Assembly (NCBI GenBank): GCA_037176885.1
Contig: JAWWNJ010000010.1
Location: 3,100,001-3,164,000 of the forward strand
DNA: 64,000 bases
Origin: Favolaschia claudopus
Lineage: Eukaryota; Basidiomycota; Agaricomycetes; Agaricales; Mycenaceae
Direction of reading: 5' to 3'
Under the pieces are notes generated by a model. That model had not been told where the DNA came from, did not search any database, and was given only the letters and a program-made list of their open reading frames with translations. Each line of letters begins with the position of its first letter. Within the stretch, counting starts at the first letter, position 1. Positions 22,032 to 33,260 of this stretch are shown here, piece after piece. The position numbers and the translations under genes are program-made.

Positions 22032-24229
22032 TCAAGGCGTATACCGGAAACCTACCAAGAGAGAAAAACAGAAAAACCCAGTCAGCCCTCAAACAAACGG
22101 AGACAAAAAGAAAGCACCCACCCTTCGCCAAATCATACTCCTCCACCACATTCAACACCACGTCCTTCGGCGGCTTCCCCCCCTCAACCCGATCCCGTCT
22201 CCGATTCTCCCACCGATACCACCCCGTCATACCCAGCGTCAACACGAAGCCGAAAGCCGAAAACGCCAGGTTGAGCGAACACCCCTTGACGAACCGCGGG
22301 CCTTCGGGGGTGGGGAACAAGAACGCCGCGAGGACGGAGAGGCATTGGCCTATTGCGTTGAGCATGCCGAGGGAGGTGGCGCGTTGGGATTGGGAGCCTG
22401 TGTTGCCTGATTGCCAGGACATTATTAGGGGGCTGGGAGATTGCGTTAGTATGCTGATGAGGAAGTAGGATTAGTAATGCGGTGCGGTGCGTACATGTTG
22501 GAATCTAAGAACACGCGTTTCAATAAATGATTGAGTTAAAGAGGAGGAAAGGAACTCACATCCGGCAGTGACGACGCAAATGCACCCGAAGTACCTCGCA
22601 TGCAACTGCGCATGAGTCGGATGTATGGGCGTGACGCTGAGGAGGATCGCCCAGCCGACGATGGAGATGCAGAAGACGCTGATGACGGGGATGCCTCGGG
22701 TTTGGTAGTGGTCGCTGTAGGAGGCGATGAGGAGCACTAGAGTTTGACAAGCCTGTCAGCAAGGCAGCAAAAAAGCAGACGGAGAGACGCACTGAATACG
22801 AGGGCAACGACGTATGGCGGAACTGGCGGACGAAAAGTGAGTATGAGTGCATGACAGAAAACAGAGAGAGGAGAGGGAGAGAAGAGCGCACCAGTGAAGA
22901 GTTGCGCATCGGCATTCGAATACCCAAGCCCTTTGACGATGGTCGGAAGGAACCCCGTCACGGATCCCAATCCCTGGAACAGAGAAACATCAGGAACATC
23001 AATTTCGCACCCAAGAAAAGAAATGAGGTGGGACGAGTGCGACGCAAGACTCACCAAATTCATACAACTATAGATAACCGCCACCACATACGTCTTCCAA
23101 TCCATCAACGCCCGCTTCACGCCCTTCCAATCCACCCCCGTGTGCCCCTCGCCCAGATTCTTCCTATTCAGGCGCGTCAGCGCGAGCGTGCGCTCTTCCT
23201 CGGTGAGGTATCTGGAAGTCTGCGGGCGCGAGGGGAGGAAGAGGAATACGACGACGGCGAGGAAGAAAGAGGGGAGGCCTTCGATGAGGAAGAGGATGCG
23301 CCATTGGATGATAGGGGAGTGTTGGATGCGGGCGACGCCGTAGCTTATGAGGCCGCCGAAGCTGGAGCAGACGTGTCAGTAATCATATATAGGAAAGTGA
23401 TAAGGCGAAGATAGATAGATAGACTCACGCCCCAGCCAACGCCCCAGCGCTGATGAATAGCCCAATCCGCTTCGAGAGCTCATGCGGGAGGTACCAGTAA
23501 GTGAAATACAGCGCCATGGCCTGCCCGAACATCGCCTCGCCGACACCGACGAACAGCCGGCAGACATAGAGCGCGGCGGGGGTGAAGGCGCCTGCTTGGC
23601 AGGTGGCGGCGATGCTCCAGATAAGGGCACCGAGGGAGATGGAGGTGGAGGGGAGGATGGCTTTGGCGAGGAGGGTGCCGGGGATGGAGAGGATGATGTA
23701 GGTGACTGATGAATGAATGTTCAAGGATGAGTGGGCCGTGAAGGGAGCGGAAGGTATGGCTTACTGTAGAAGCAGGATAGAGCGAGACTGTAGTTCGTGT
23801 CTGAGCCTCGCAGCACCGTCGCTTGGAGCCCTTGTAGTCGGGCGCTAAATGATGTTATGATCATTTCTCCGCCGTGAAAAAAAGTTGGCGAAAGATACTC
23901 ACTTTCCAAGATTACCGCGGTCGAGGTAGGCACTGAGATAAAGCAGAGCAGCGAGAGGGAGGATGATAACATCTACCGGATCTCAGCGAACAAACCCGTC
24001 CTCTCGTAAAAACGAATGTATACTCACCCAGCTTCAGCAAAAGCCTCCGCTCCGCCCTCTTCGTCTCCAAACGATGGTCGAGCCCCGTCGTGCTAGCCGC
24101 ATACGAAGTAGACCCCTTCTCTGTGTCGGTAGTGTTGGTGTACGTCTTCTGGATTGCACCACCACCACTTTCATGATCGTCGTGTTTGGTGTCCTCCACG
24201 AACCGTGCTTCGCGCTTCTCGGATTCCAT
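22032..24229 (-). CDS. MFS transporter, anion:cation symporter family (Dal5/Tna1-like), 521 aa
   Basis: Eleven exons close in frame: 24229-24028, 23972-23903, 23844-23765, 23705-23429, 23361-23055, 22973-22892, 22822-22793, 22736-22560, 22504-22495, 22432-22122 and 22051-22032. Motifs in order are LPLAALLYLSAYLDRGNLGN (first span), LYVCRLFVGVGEAMFGQAM (fourth-fifth span), YLPHELSKRIGLF, IQWRILFLIEGLPS, a central loop with SRYLTEEERTLALTRLNRKN, and the second half ending SGNTGSQSQRATSLGM. These define the allantoate/nicotinate permease branch of the major facilitator superfamily, proton-coupled importers of organic anions at the plasma membrane. The substrate cannot be told. Exon 9 is 10 nt. 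An upstream in-frame ATG at 24298 would add 23 residues; the 24229 start has the better family fit. Confidence 0.9.
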
Positions 24230-24684
24230 TTCCAGTGTGGGGAAGGGAAGAGGGAAGTGGGGAAGCCAGTAATCTCTCACCGTCGTCCATTTTTGCATGC
24301 ACGGGTGTTGTAAGATGCATCACCAGACATTTCGTCGGCTGCTCGGCTATCTGTTGGAGTTGTCTCGTGATACAGAAGCTAATTTTAGATCTGACGGCGT
24401 TGAAGTCTTGAAGACGCATACGCCTTCAGACAATATTGGGTAGCGCGCTGAGGAAGAGCGTGTCAGACCGACAACGGGCGGGATCGACCAGTGAATTAGG
24501 CGTCAAGTCACAAATCGCACCCGAAGGCGTTGTCTGTGGGTCTCGGTTCTGCGTGGGAATTCAGCCATGATGATCAGTCAATATTCGGCAATACCCGGAC
24601 AGCACTTGGCTTCTCCCATCACCTTCGCTATGAAATCTTCGCGATGAACACTGGCGTCCCTCTGCGTCGCCTTCTGTTACATGA
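24230..24684. other. 5' flank of the MFS gene up to the transposon insertion
   Basis: Promoter side of the minus-strand transporter gene. No other gene recognised. The target duplication ATGA of the adjacent element is at 24681-24684. Confidence 0.4.
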
Positions 24685-27418
24685 CACTGTGAAAAGTAAA
24701 AGCACTCAAATGTAGTGCCGGGCACTCATTTTCGAGATTTTACACTCAAATGTAGTGCTCTGGGAATGAGTGCTTTTTGGGGCACTTTTTATTAGTGCTT
24801 CAAAGCACTAATTCCCGAAGCACTTCATATCAGTGCTGGGGAGTAATTTCGAGCCGTATCGGCAAGGTGGGTTGCCAGAAGAATGCCGCTGTTCCGGCAT
24901 TCGACGGCATTTTAGCAATTGGATGTTCAATCGCGTCGTGGAGACTCACATTTTGGGAAGCTTACCTTGTGCTTGTACGGCCTGCTTACATATGACGATT
25001 TCCCGCCAAATTGGCTCAGAAAATGAGAAGAGTACCGTATCAGCAGTCTAAGCGTAAGGATTGGCGTGTCTCCGGGCAGCGTTTCAATTTGTTGAAAGTT
25101 GAAACCTGCCAGTGGCATCCTGATTCCTGGAAATTTACGCAGTTATGAAACAATGTAAGCTGCGTACTCGCAGGAGATCTAAGTGACCCACCCGCGCGGC
25201 GGACGAATAATTTTGAAATTTATCTGAATTTTTGGTATTTTTCGGCCGAGTTGTTTGAAACGCGACGCGTCAGTCATGTGATGTGTGACATCAGTGACAT
25301 GTAACACATCGCTCCTTTCCCTCTTCCTTCATCTTGCGGCTTGTCCCGCGGCTTCCCCTGCCTCTACGCGCCCGATGATGATACAGGACAACTCATACAT
25401 GCTATCGACACGTCTTACGCCGCTGAAACGTCCCGATAAGGCCCAAATTTCGGGCTCTGGGACTGATCACGTCTCCGACTGCCATCGCCATTTCGCGCCC
25501 GTAAGACGCGTCCACATGCCTCATGCGGGCGCTCTGACGACTGTGAAGCCTTTGAATGCTTGTGAGCTTGCCAGCTATTGCCTCCCTCTTCTCTTTGACT
25601 GACACAAGGGACACTGTATGACCATCGTTTGCATCGCTGATTCACGCGCTCCTCACCCTCTCGATACTTTGCAACTAGCTTCAAGACTTGATGGGAGATT
25701 ATGCAGAGGGACGCAGCTTAAGCGCCTCGACACTCCACAGCGTTCCGCGTCGTCAACCGCTCGTTTCCGCCATCTAGTTCCCAATCAACGCCAATCTTCG
25801 TAACACGCCACCGACCAGCTTATATGCTGATCAAAGGTGCGTGTTTCTTCTATTCTCACCCTCTCGTCGGTCGCATCCACCTCCCTTCAGCTCCATCTGC
25901 CCATCATGAAGCTCGGCGCCGAAACGCGTCTCCCCTCCTCGTTCCTCCTCCCTCTCCTACAGCTAACTTCGCCCGCACAGCCGCCACCTCCCCAACCCTG
26001 TTCCCGGTGTCTCGGTGACGAGTCCAGATGTCGCGAACGTGCGTCGGGTTTCACTTTCTTTTTCGTACTCGCGCTAATGTGATCTGCCCTCGGTCACCCT
26101 CTCCTTCCCTTACACCACCTCAGCAACCCGCACCTCCAGACGCTCTGTCCGGCCGCCGTCAACGTTTCCGCACCCGACGTAACTAATTGCCGTCCTCAAA
26201 CCCCACTGCCGCCCACCAAATTTCCTGACTTCGATATCCGCCTGCCCGTCGTTTTGACTTGGACCACGCGCCATATGAAACCCTCCTCACTTCCCTATAC
26301 TACCACCCCATCCACGCCGCCGACGAGGGTGCGTTGCTCCGCCTTTCCTGTTGGTATTCGCGCTCACGAGATACTTTCAGCGCAATTCCCTCACCTATCG
26401 CACGCTAGGTCCACGCTGTGCCGTTTGCGCGGCCGGCATCGACATGTGCGTACTAGCAGAGAAGTACATCAACGTACGTCTTCCTTTTCCTCTGTTTCCC
26501 GTGTGGTCTTTTCTTCTTCTTTTAGCCCCCATGCCTTCACGTTTCCCTCCCCCAAACTGCCTTGATCTTGACTTTCCGTCATATAGAACTGCTTGGCGCG
26601 TCTCAACCTGAAGTCCACCGTCATGTCGAAGGCAGAAACATGGCAAAAACATCAAAATCAGCATTTGTCGGCGTCGGTACATAGGATTTGGTCCAAGCCG
26701 AAGTCCTACGTTGACGTAGTGCTGATTTTCGGCATCTCCCCTAGGGTATCAGTGTCTGCAAAGCTAAGTTTCTCGTTTGTTGTATTTTGCAACGCAGCTT
26801 AGCCTTGCTTCAGTTCGCTGCTGTTGAAATAATTTCAACGCTGACGTCACTTGCGCGGCTACATGCCACAAAGTCGGCCACGGCGCTTGCATCATCAAGA
26901 CTTGTGTTTGTCGAATGTGAGATGCGCATATTCGTAAGTAAAAGTTCGCTTCCACCAGTGTCAGTATTCTGATGTATCTCTCAGAATTTTCCGCGACTTC
27001 GTCTCTTCATATGACGCTTTTCGCGGTTCAACGACTTGGTGAGTTGCTTATTATTTTGACTTGGGAATTCTGGACTCTGAGATGTACTGCGATAGATTAT
27101 GGGTACTTAGTATTGTGAGGAGGTGCGTTGGTGAGTGCTTCATACATTCTCAGGCTTCCCATGTATCGTAGTAGCTTGAATATACACAAATTACACGAGA
27201 ACTGAACCTGGGTGGTGGCGCTTGAGGAGAGTGTCCCAAGCACTCGGAATTAGTGCCGAGAAGCCCTGCAAATGAGTGCTTGGGCACTAGATAAGAGCGT
27301 AAAAACGAGCGCAAAGCACTATAAATTAGTGCCGATGGGCACTAACATGGAGTGCTTTAGGCACTAATTTTACCTTTAAAATGGGCACTCATTTGAGGTG
27401 CTTTTACTATTCACAGTG
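24685..27418. mobile_element. 2.7-kb DNA transposon with CACTG termini and AGTGC subterminal repeats
   Basis: The left end CACTGTGAAAAGTAAAAGCAC (24685 on) is matched by the inverted right end (to 27418), with one mismatch in the first 21 bases. The 4-bp word ATGA directly flanks both ends (24681-24684 and 27419-27422), consistent with a target-site duplication. The terminal 150-190 bp on each side are packed with GCACT/AGTGC in both orientations, about ten or more copies per end, like transposase-binding subterminal arrays of CACTA (EnSpm) elements, which also start with CACT(A/G). The 2.3-kb interior has only short open frames and no transposase motif, so it is non-autonomous or carries unrelated filler. 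CACTA elements usually make 3-bp duplications, so family assignment is tentative. Confidence 0.7.
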
Positions 27419-27704
27419 ATGAAGCACAATGCTCAAGTTTTGCTAGCTACTAACTCAGGTCTTTTACCGCTTGTCAGAGAGCCCCGTCTTGCTTTCTCCT
27501 GTCCGTGATTCTTTCACCCGTTTATTCGAACAGCTTTGCGGTATTCCATCGACAGTGTCAACATCCCTTGTCGACAAAGTCATGATAAAGGTCCCTTTTC
27601 TTGTGAGCCATTTTACTCCGCTGCAACTGGGACAAAGAATAGATTACAAAAGTCGACGATCCGATTCGTTTAAATCCGCTAGTTTTTTGTTTTTCCAACT
27701 TACC

Positions 27705-28975
27705 ATGAACCGTCATCTCGGACGCCCTACCCAGTGGCATGCGCGCACTCTCCATCCTCCTCCTCCGAAGCTCCACCCGCTCTCCTTCCCGAAAATTCTG
27801 CACAAATGCATCGCCTTGCTCGCCGACTCCACCCCCGACCTCTGCTCCTGCGCGCTGGTCGCCCGCTCCTGGGTTGGCCCGGCCCAGGGCTCCATGGGAT
27901 ACAAACTCCCACCTCCTCTCCTGCGAAAACCCCGCTAGGCACTTCCGCCGCGCCTTGACACTGCGAAACCCACACCTCGCCGCTCTCGTGCGGGAGCTCG
28001 CCTTTCGATGTCAAGGAAGGCAATCAACAAGATATGCGGCTTGCCTTTTACAGAGCGTTTGGATGCGGTGACAATCTACGTGATGGATGAGGACATGCTA
28101 TACTTGCTGCACGCGTTCAAGCGACTCGCTGGCTCCGCGAGGAACATCCGGTGCATTGAGTTGGTAATCCGCGTGGATTCGGATTCCCGGAAAATCGGAT
28201 GCTTTCCTGGGTGCTTGAAATATCTGGAGAGCTGCTTGCGGGTCGAGCACCTTTATCTTATCGCCGATGTCGATCTCGAGAAAAACGCTATGCATGTGTT
28301 GGCTGTTCAGGACGATACGCGGCCGCGTATTCCCCTGAAGTCTATCCGCCTAAAACTGCGCTCGCCTTCGAACTTCCTTGCGCAATATGCATTGAACGAA
28401 GAAGACTTTCGACCGTTTGATATCTCGCATATCACCGCTGTATCGGTCAACGATACCAGCTGCTTTCCGTGGCAAGCAGCGCCAAAGAACAAAATTTGGT
28501 TGCTCGACGTCGTGTTTCAGGTACGTCTCGCTTTTTCTTCTCTTCTTTCATCCTCCTCAACATACTGATCATGGGACATAAACGTGTAGTTTCACCCCCT
28601 CGATCTCTCGCCCTTCAAAAGTCTCATAATCCTTCGCATCGAAGTACCCAAAAGAATTCGCAGTCTCCTCCCATTGATTCATTCACTGGCCACCATCCCA
28701 TCACGTAACCGCATTTACATTATCCGGATTTACTTCGAACTCGAAGACGTCACTGAAGATCTCGAATTCAACCCCGATTTTTGCCACAGCTCGATCGCAC
28801 CTTGGCGGCTTCCCTGGCGTCACGGTCACACCACCGCGATCCACGAATTGCCTGGGAATTCGAATATCAATGGGGCAGGCCTGCTGAGATAGAGGATAGT
28901 CTGGCGCTGTTTTTCCCGAAATTTGGTTCGCAGGCAAATACGGTATGTCGTGATGTTTGTGTTTACTTAGAGTAG
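27705..28975 (+). pseudogene. Frameshifted F-box/LRR-like gene
   Basis: An F-box-like start (LSFPKILHKCIALLAD, then LCSCALVARSWVGPAQ) is in one frame. The continuation (CENPARHFRRALTLR, HLAALVRELAF) is in the next, and from about 28008 the frame returns for a long leucine-rich stretch (ELVIRVDSDSRKIG, LRVEHLYLIADVDL). A GT-AG intron after LLDVVFQ (donor at about 28520) joins cleanly to FHPLDLSPFKSLIIL. Near 28775 the frame changes once more to a C-terminus resembling other F-box proteins (EIEDSLALFFPKFG). Three frame changes with continuous family resemblance point to a pseudogene, or less likely to several assembly errors. It lies between the 24.7-kb transposon and a MITE. Confidence 0.6.
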
Positions 28976-28997
28976 AAGGGAAGGGACTGAGATTCCT

Positions 28998-29434
28998 AGT
29001 CTGAAACTACTGGCACCTGTCATCCAGGACCTCGGATTTTGATGTGACATGTCACACTTCTCACGTCCGGATTGGGATGCGAGACTTCGTTTAACCACCT
29101 TTTGTAGGTCTGTGCTCGTAACTGCAGCTCGGGCACGTCTGGATGGCTGAGTAAATGCAGTGGTCGCTTACCCTGAGAGCAGACATGCAAAAATGACGGA
29201 GTTTTCGACGAGCAATCAAAATTGGTTGAACCCACACCTGCTATCAATATTTGTGTACTGAGGCCATAAAAACTAGTCTTGGATGGTTTAGTAGTGCCCC
29301 TAAAAAGGTTTATGAATTCAAAATACCCGTAGGCCTGCGGCAATGGCAAAATCGTCCGGATTTGGGCGTGTGAATCTGCACGTGTGTCACGAAAATCCGA
29401 GGTCCTGGATGACAGGTGCCATCAAGTTCAGACT
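28998..29434. mobile_element. MITE with about 45-bp terminal inverted repeats
   Basis: AGTCTGAA at 28998 is followed, after a short variable patch, by TGGCACCTGTCATCCAGGAC and then CTCGGATTTT. The reverse complement from 29434 gives the same words in order, with only a few mismatches. The 437-bp interior has no coding. The right arm overlaps a palindrome (29428-29480) related to the one at 1240-1291. Confidence 0.65.
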
Positions 29435-29480
29435 CTATATAAAAAGATTTATCGACTATCATAAATCTTATAGAGTCTGA
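29428..29480. repeat. Compound hairpin, second copy of the CGACTATC palindrome
   Basis: Outer arms TCAGACTCTATA (29428-29439) and complement (29469-29480), inner arms AAGATTTAT and complement (29444-29452 and 29461-29469), loop CGACTATC at 29453-29460. Shares loop octamer and flanking GAGACTA with 1240-1291. Confidence 0.6.
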
Positions 29481-30532
29481 CTTGGTGAGACTATGAGATT
29501 CCTGCTTCACAGATTAGTTTCGTTGCTAGTTCGATGGATAGGCAGGATTTGTGGTGGACCTTAAAGGTATGTTCAAACTGCATTGATGGGTGTGTTCATT
29601 GCAGAAATTCACGCATTTTGCACAGAGGTTTGTTGCACTATTGAGAGGATGTGAGATTTCGCTGCCTGAACGTCTAAGTTAGTTACATGACAGCGCTGAA
29701 ACTGCCCCCTGTGGAATGTGATACATGGATATATCATTCCTTACCTTCAATCCGTACTCTGGACAGAAGAAGATACAATGTTGGCTCGGAAGGTGAAGCA
29801 CTCTGCCTCTGAAAAATTTGAAATCATATGCACGCAGCTGAACGGACACGCCTGACGCCGACCCCCGATCTACAAGATTGCACTGTTAGTTGTTATATGT
29901 GCGAATTCTTTCTTCTGGAAGATGTGCCATATGTCTAATCGAGTGCAATGAGGTCGAGTACTGCTGCTTCGTATGCTGCTCTGGGTATACGGTCTCGCTC
30001 GTCTTGCAACTACCTTACGAAGGAACTGGAAGCTTATTCCCTGTCTTTCTGTTGAAATTTGTTTCCTGCATCTCCAGACCAACTCCAGACTCAAGAGTCA
30101 AATTACAAGGAATTTCACCGCGCCAGCCTGAGCTTGCTGCCAAAGCGATTCGCAGAATATGCTTATATTCGGGTGGAGCGTAGAACCCAGGCTAACTCCG
30201 GAATTTGAGTAACGGCACTTGCTATGTGTAGTGAGCTTGATTGAACGAGTTTCGTCGGTGCATGGCGATGCAATCAACGAAGTCCAGTACTTTTCGATAG
30301 CTTTCAAGATTCGTGATTTCCAGCGCCAAATAACAGTACTGCATGAAAGAAGATGCGACTCGGCAGGTATGTAAAGACATTTGTTCATTGAAGACTGATC
30401 GTCTTTTGCCAATTCTCGACGTACAAGACCATCCATTGTTCGGCGGAAAAGCACGATACTCTGCAACGTCATGAGAATTAACCTCTGCAATCCCTCTGTT
30501 CACTCAAAATTCGCCCATCCTCGATCTACAGA

Positions 30533-31485
30533 TCATGTCAGTTCGAGCATTGTACTGCACATATAATCCTGCCTGAATATATCCGTATATCTGCGAATTG
30601 TTCCATCTATGCGCGCCCAGGTGTCTAGACCATCCGCCTCGTCGTATGCATCAAAGAGCGGTCTGCGATCAATCACAATTGAGAGACGAGAATCATTCAT
30701 CTCCTCTAGAACGGGGACTGGATCGTGCGTCAAGATGATGAGACAGTGCAAGTTTGCGCAGCCGAACAATAAGGCAGAGACTAATCTCGTCGAGGACCAG
30801 GTGCTGCACTTATAAAGTGCGAGGTGTGTCAGACGCGGAAGACCTTGGAGGTTGCGGAGCTGGCCCCAGTTTTCGTCGAGAATGCGGTTAGTTTCATTTA
30901 TATCGCCGAGGACGAGATGCGTGACGTTGTCGAATACTGAGAGACTGAGATTCGGCGTAGTGCCAATGAGGTCTAACAGCATGATGATACGCCATGGGCG
31001 CATGGTGGTCTTTGTAAGCAGTTCAAGAAGCTTGTGCTTCGCGATGTCGCCAAACAGCAAGAGCGTTTCAACGCCCGAGCAGGCTTGAAATACAAACTCT
31101 AGCTCGGTGTCCGACCACTCCCGCTTAGTGTATTGGCCAAAGAAGCCGTCGAGTTCGAAGGGAAAGACGCATAGATAGCGAACCGCTGCCGCGAAGAACT
31201 GGGCGGGCTTGGAATGGGTCTGGAGAGCGCGTAGAATCGCCGCACCGTGACCGGACTTCTTAGTGAGACTATCAAAAAAGACAGTTCTGTGGAGCCATGG
31301 CTCGATCCTTCCACCAAGATTCTCAGCTTGTAGGTCAGAATTTAGTGAATCGAGATAAATACCGACCAGATGAGCACCCTCTGGGCGACTAGTAAAAGGC
31401 GGGGAATTATTCCGGGGTAGAAATGAGCTGCGGTTTCGAAGATATAGCGCTCTAGCTCCGGGGGAAAGCAGGGAGAATCGGCCAT
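30533..31485 (-). CDS. F-box-like protein of the PPELER family, 297 aa
   Basis: Two exons, 31485-31367 and 31307-30533, close in frame over a 59-nt intron that splits the Trp codon of LIWIEPW, the same position as in the gene at 12879-14050. The start MADSPCFPPELERYIFETA is the family signature, followed by IPRLLLVAQRVLIWIEPWLH. The middle has leucine-rich strands (LSVFDNVTHLVLGDI, LQGLPRLTHLALYKCS). The C-terminus ends RRYTDIFRQDYMCSTM. A ubiquitin-ligase substrate adaptor role is possible but only inferred. Confidence 0.8.
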
Positions 31486-32921
31486 TTCAAGTATTCGACG
31501 TGGTGGTCAGGAGCAAAGAACCGGCACAGCCTTAGATCAATCCCTCCACCACCGGTGTTTGGCAGCGCTAGTTGCCACGTGTCTACCAAACAAACGGTTT
31601 GACCTCCAGCCTGAGCCACGACGATGTCAGGTCACAGACGGTTACAGCCGGAGACGCAGGGACCCCTGCATAGGCCTTTGGACTATCTAAGACACTCGAT
31701 ACTAAGCTTCTGTTTCTTGCGCTGGTGGCCCGGTTCTGGGCTTGGGCCGCATGGCCTTGTCATCGCTACCAAATCGCTACACTTGGAATTTTGACCTCAG
31801 CTGCTGATGCATTTACGGGTGTTGCATCTTTCATTCAGTGCTGTTTCGAGTATCGATGCTGATTATACCAGCACTATCAAGCTTACCCCAGATATTCTGC
31901 TACGTCTTATTCTCTTACCCCGAATCTTGGTCTGAATTGTCGCGTCCTATGGAGGGCTGCTGGGTATGGCTGAAAACTTGCTTTACGAAGCAACTTTCCA
32001 CGTACGCTCATCTCTTCATTTGAACGTCTTCTAAAACGCACACAGGACTCGATTTGCCGCATCCATACTATCGGTCCGTCGTTCAAAGTCGTCATCAAGT
32101 TGCAGGTACAATCGATAACTGCCCTGGGCGCGGGCGGCAGTCTCAACTTCAAAGTTAATGACGCGAGTCCGCGTCTCTGTCCTCCCTCAATGACGATAAC
32201 AAACCCGATGGCAACGCGTTGGCAACGCCGGCGCGTGATTCCGCTCCTTATCGTATGGTTGCTTCGTTTAACCCTTAATCAGGCTTGGTACCACCGTGGA
32301 GGTCACAGAGTTCAAGGAAAACCCACCGCGCACGTCATTCTCACTTCAGCTGAAGTTAGGCTTGACGCCAGAGTGCGGCGCTAATGGTCGGTTTCGCTAC
32401 AGGACATGATTGATGGTGGAGACGCACGATTGCTCCACCCCCCTGCGTGGACGTCACAGGGGTGCGAATGCCCCCTTTTTCGGTAAGTTTGTCCAGGATA
32501 AGTATTCGAATGTGGGTGTGCATCGCCTGACGTCTTCCGTGGAAGTTCTCTCGAGTTCAACGTTATTGTCACCGAGACGGTGCTCTTCAATAACCAATTC
32601 ACTCTGTACAAGGTGAGACACTTGCGCCAAAATAAGTAGGTTCTAATCAACCTCTGTCTTCTATTCCAGAAATATTTCGGCGACGAACTGATACAAAGAA
32701 AATCGATACCTAAGTGTCGTTCCGAGCGATGAATTACTCATTTTGCCGCCTCTTGCCCAATCCTAGGTCGCAACAATCTCTTAGGGTGAGGCGCGGCGAG
32801 TTTTGCTTGTAGGAGTCCAGGACTCGCCACAGATGATGGGCCTTTGAGTCCTTTGCTCGCGACTTATGACACCCTCGTCCGGAATCCGGATCGGTAGGGT
32901 GAGTGTTGGTTGTCTTCCGTG
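31486..32921. other. Intergenic region with unidentified coding-like fragments
   Basis: Short plus-strand segments have coding-like composition and usable splice sites: about 32044-32106 (ending FKVVIKLQ before a GT), about 32283-32400 (TTVEVTEFKENPPRTSF), about 32551-32610 (EFNVIVTETVLFNNQF before GTGAG) and about 32669-32730 (KYFGDELIQRKSIPK after CAG). The last two join in frame as an apparent splice. The first two cannot be joined without stops. I do not recognise the protein. It may be a decayed beta-rich protein gene. Confidence 0.25.
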
Positions 32922-33252
32922 AGGCCCCGGGAAGCTCCTGCAAAGGATGGTCCCGAAAATTCCGCGATTTTGGCCTCAAAAAGCCACTCGTTTTGGCGAA
33001 CTTTGGCCCAAAAAGCCACTTTTCGGACAGGGCTTGTGCGATTTGACCGGCTGTCCTCGGCGCCAATGATGCGATCAGAAAGGCTGATTTTGGTCGATTT
33101 TCCTTCGAATCTGGCCTAAAAAAGCCACTTTACGGACAGGGCTCGCGGATTTTGGGCCTCAAAAAGCCACTTTTCGGACAAGGGTTTCGCGAATTTTCGC
33201 CCTGAAAAAGCCACTTTTCGGGACCATCCTTTGCAGGAGCTTCCCGGGGCCT
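32922..33252. mobile_element. hAT-type MITE with 8-bp target duplication and internal tandem repeats
   Basis: The left arm starts AGGCCCCGGGAAGCTCCTGC and continues to about 32959. The right arm is its perfect complement over about 38 bp, ending at 33252. CTTCCGTG flanks both ends (32914-32921 and 33253-33260), an exact 8-bp target-site duplication of the kind made by hAT transposases. The 331-bp interior consists largely of repeats of AAAAAGCCACTTTTCGGACA, about five imperfect copies. No coding. Perfect arms and duplication suggest recent insertion. Confidence 0.85.
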
Positions 33253-33260
33253 CTTCCGTG

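Larger units (their letters stand above)
28976..30532. other. Intergenic region with a MITE
   Basis: Contains the MITE and hairpin at 28998-29480. The rest (29481-30532) has open frames on the minus strand (30098-30503) without motifs. No gene is supportable. Confidence 0.4.

Noticed and set aside
24850..27200. Genes inside the CACTG-ended element
   Set aside because: Open frames are short, overlap on both strands and show no transposase or other motif.
30098..30503. Overlapping minus-strand frames as an extra exon of the F-box-like gene
   Set aside because: The gene at 30533-31485 closes with its own stop, and no in-frame splice to these frames was found.
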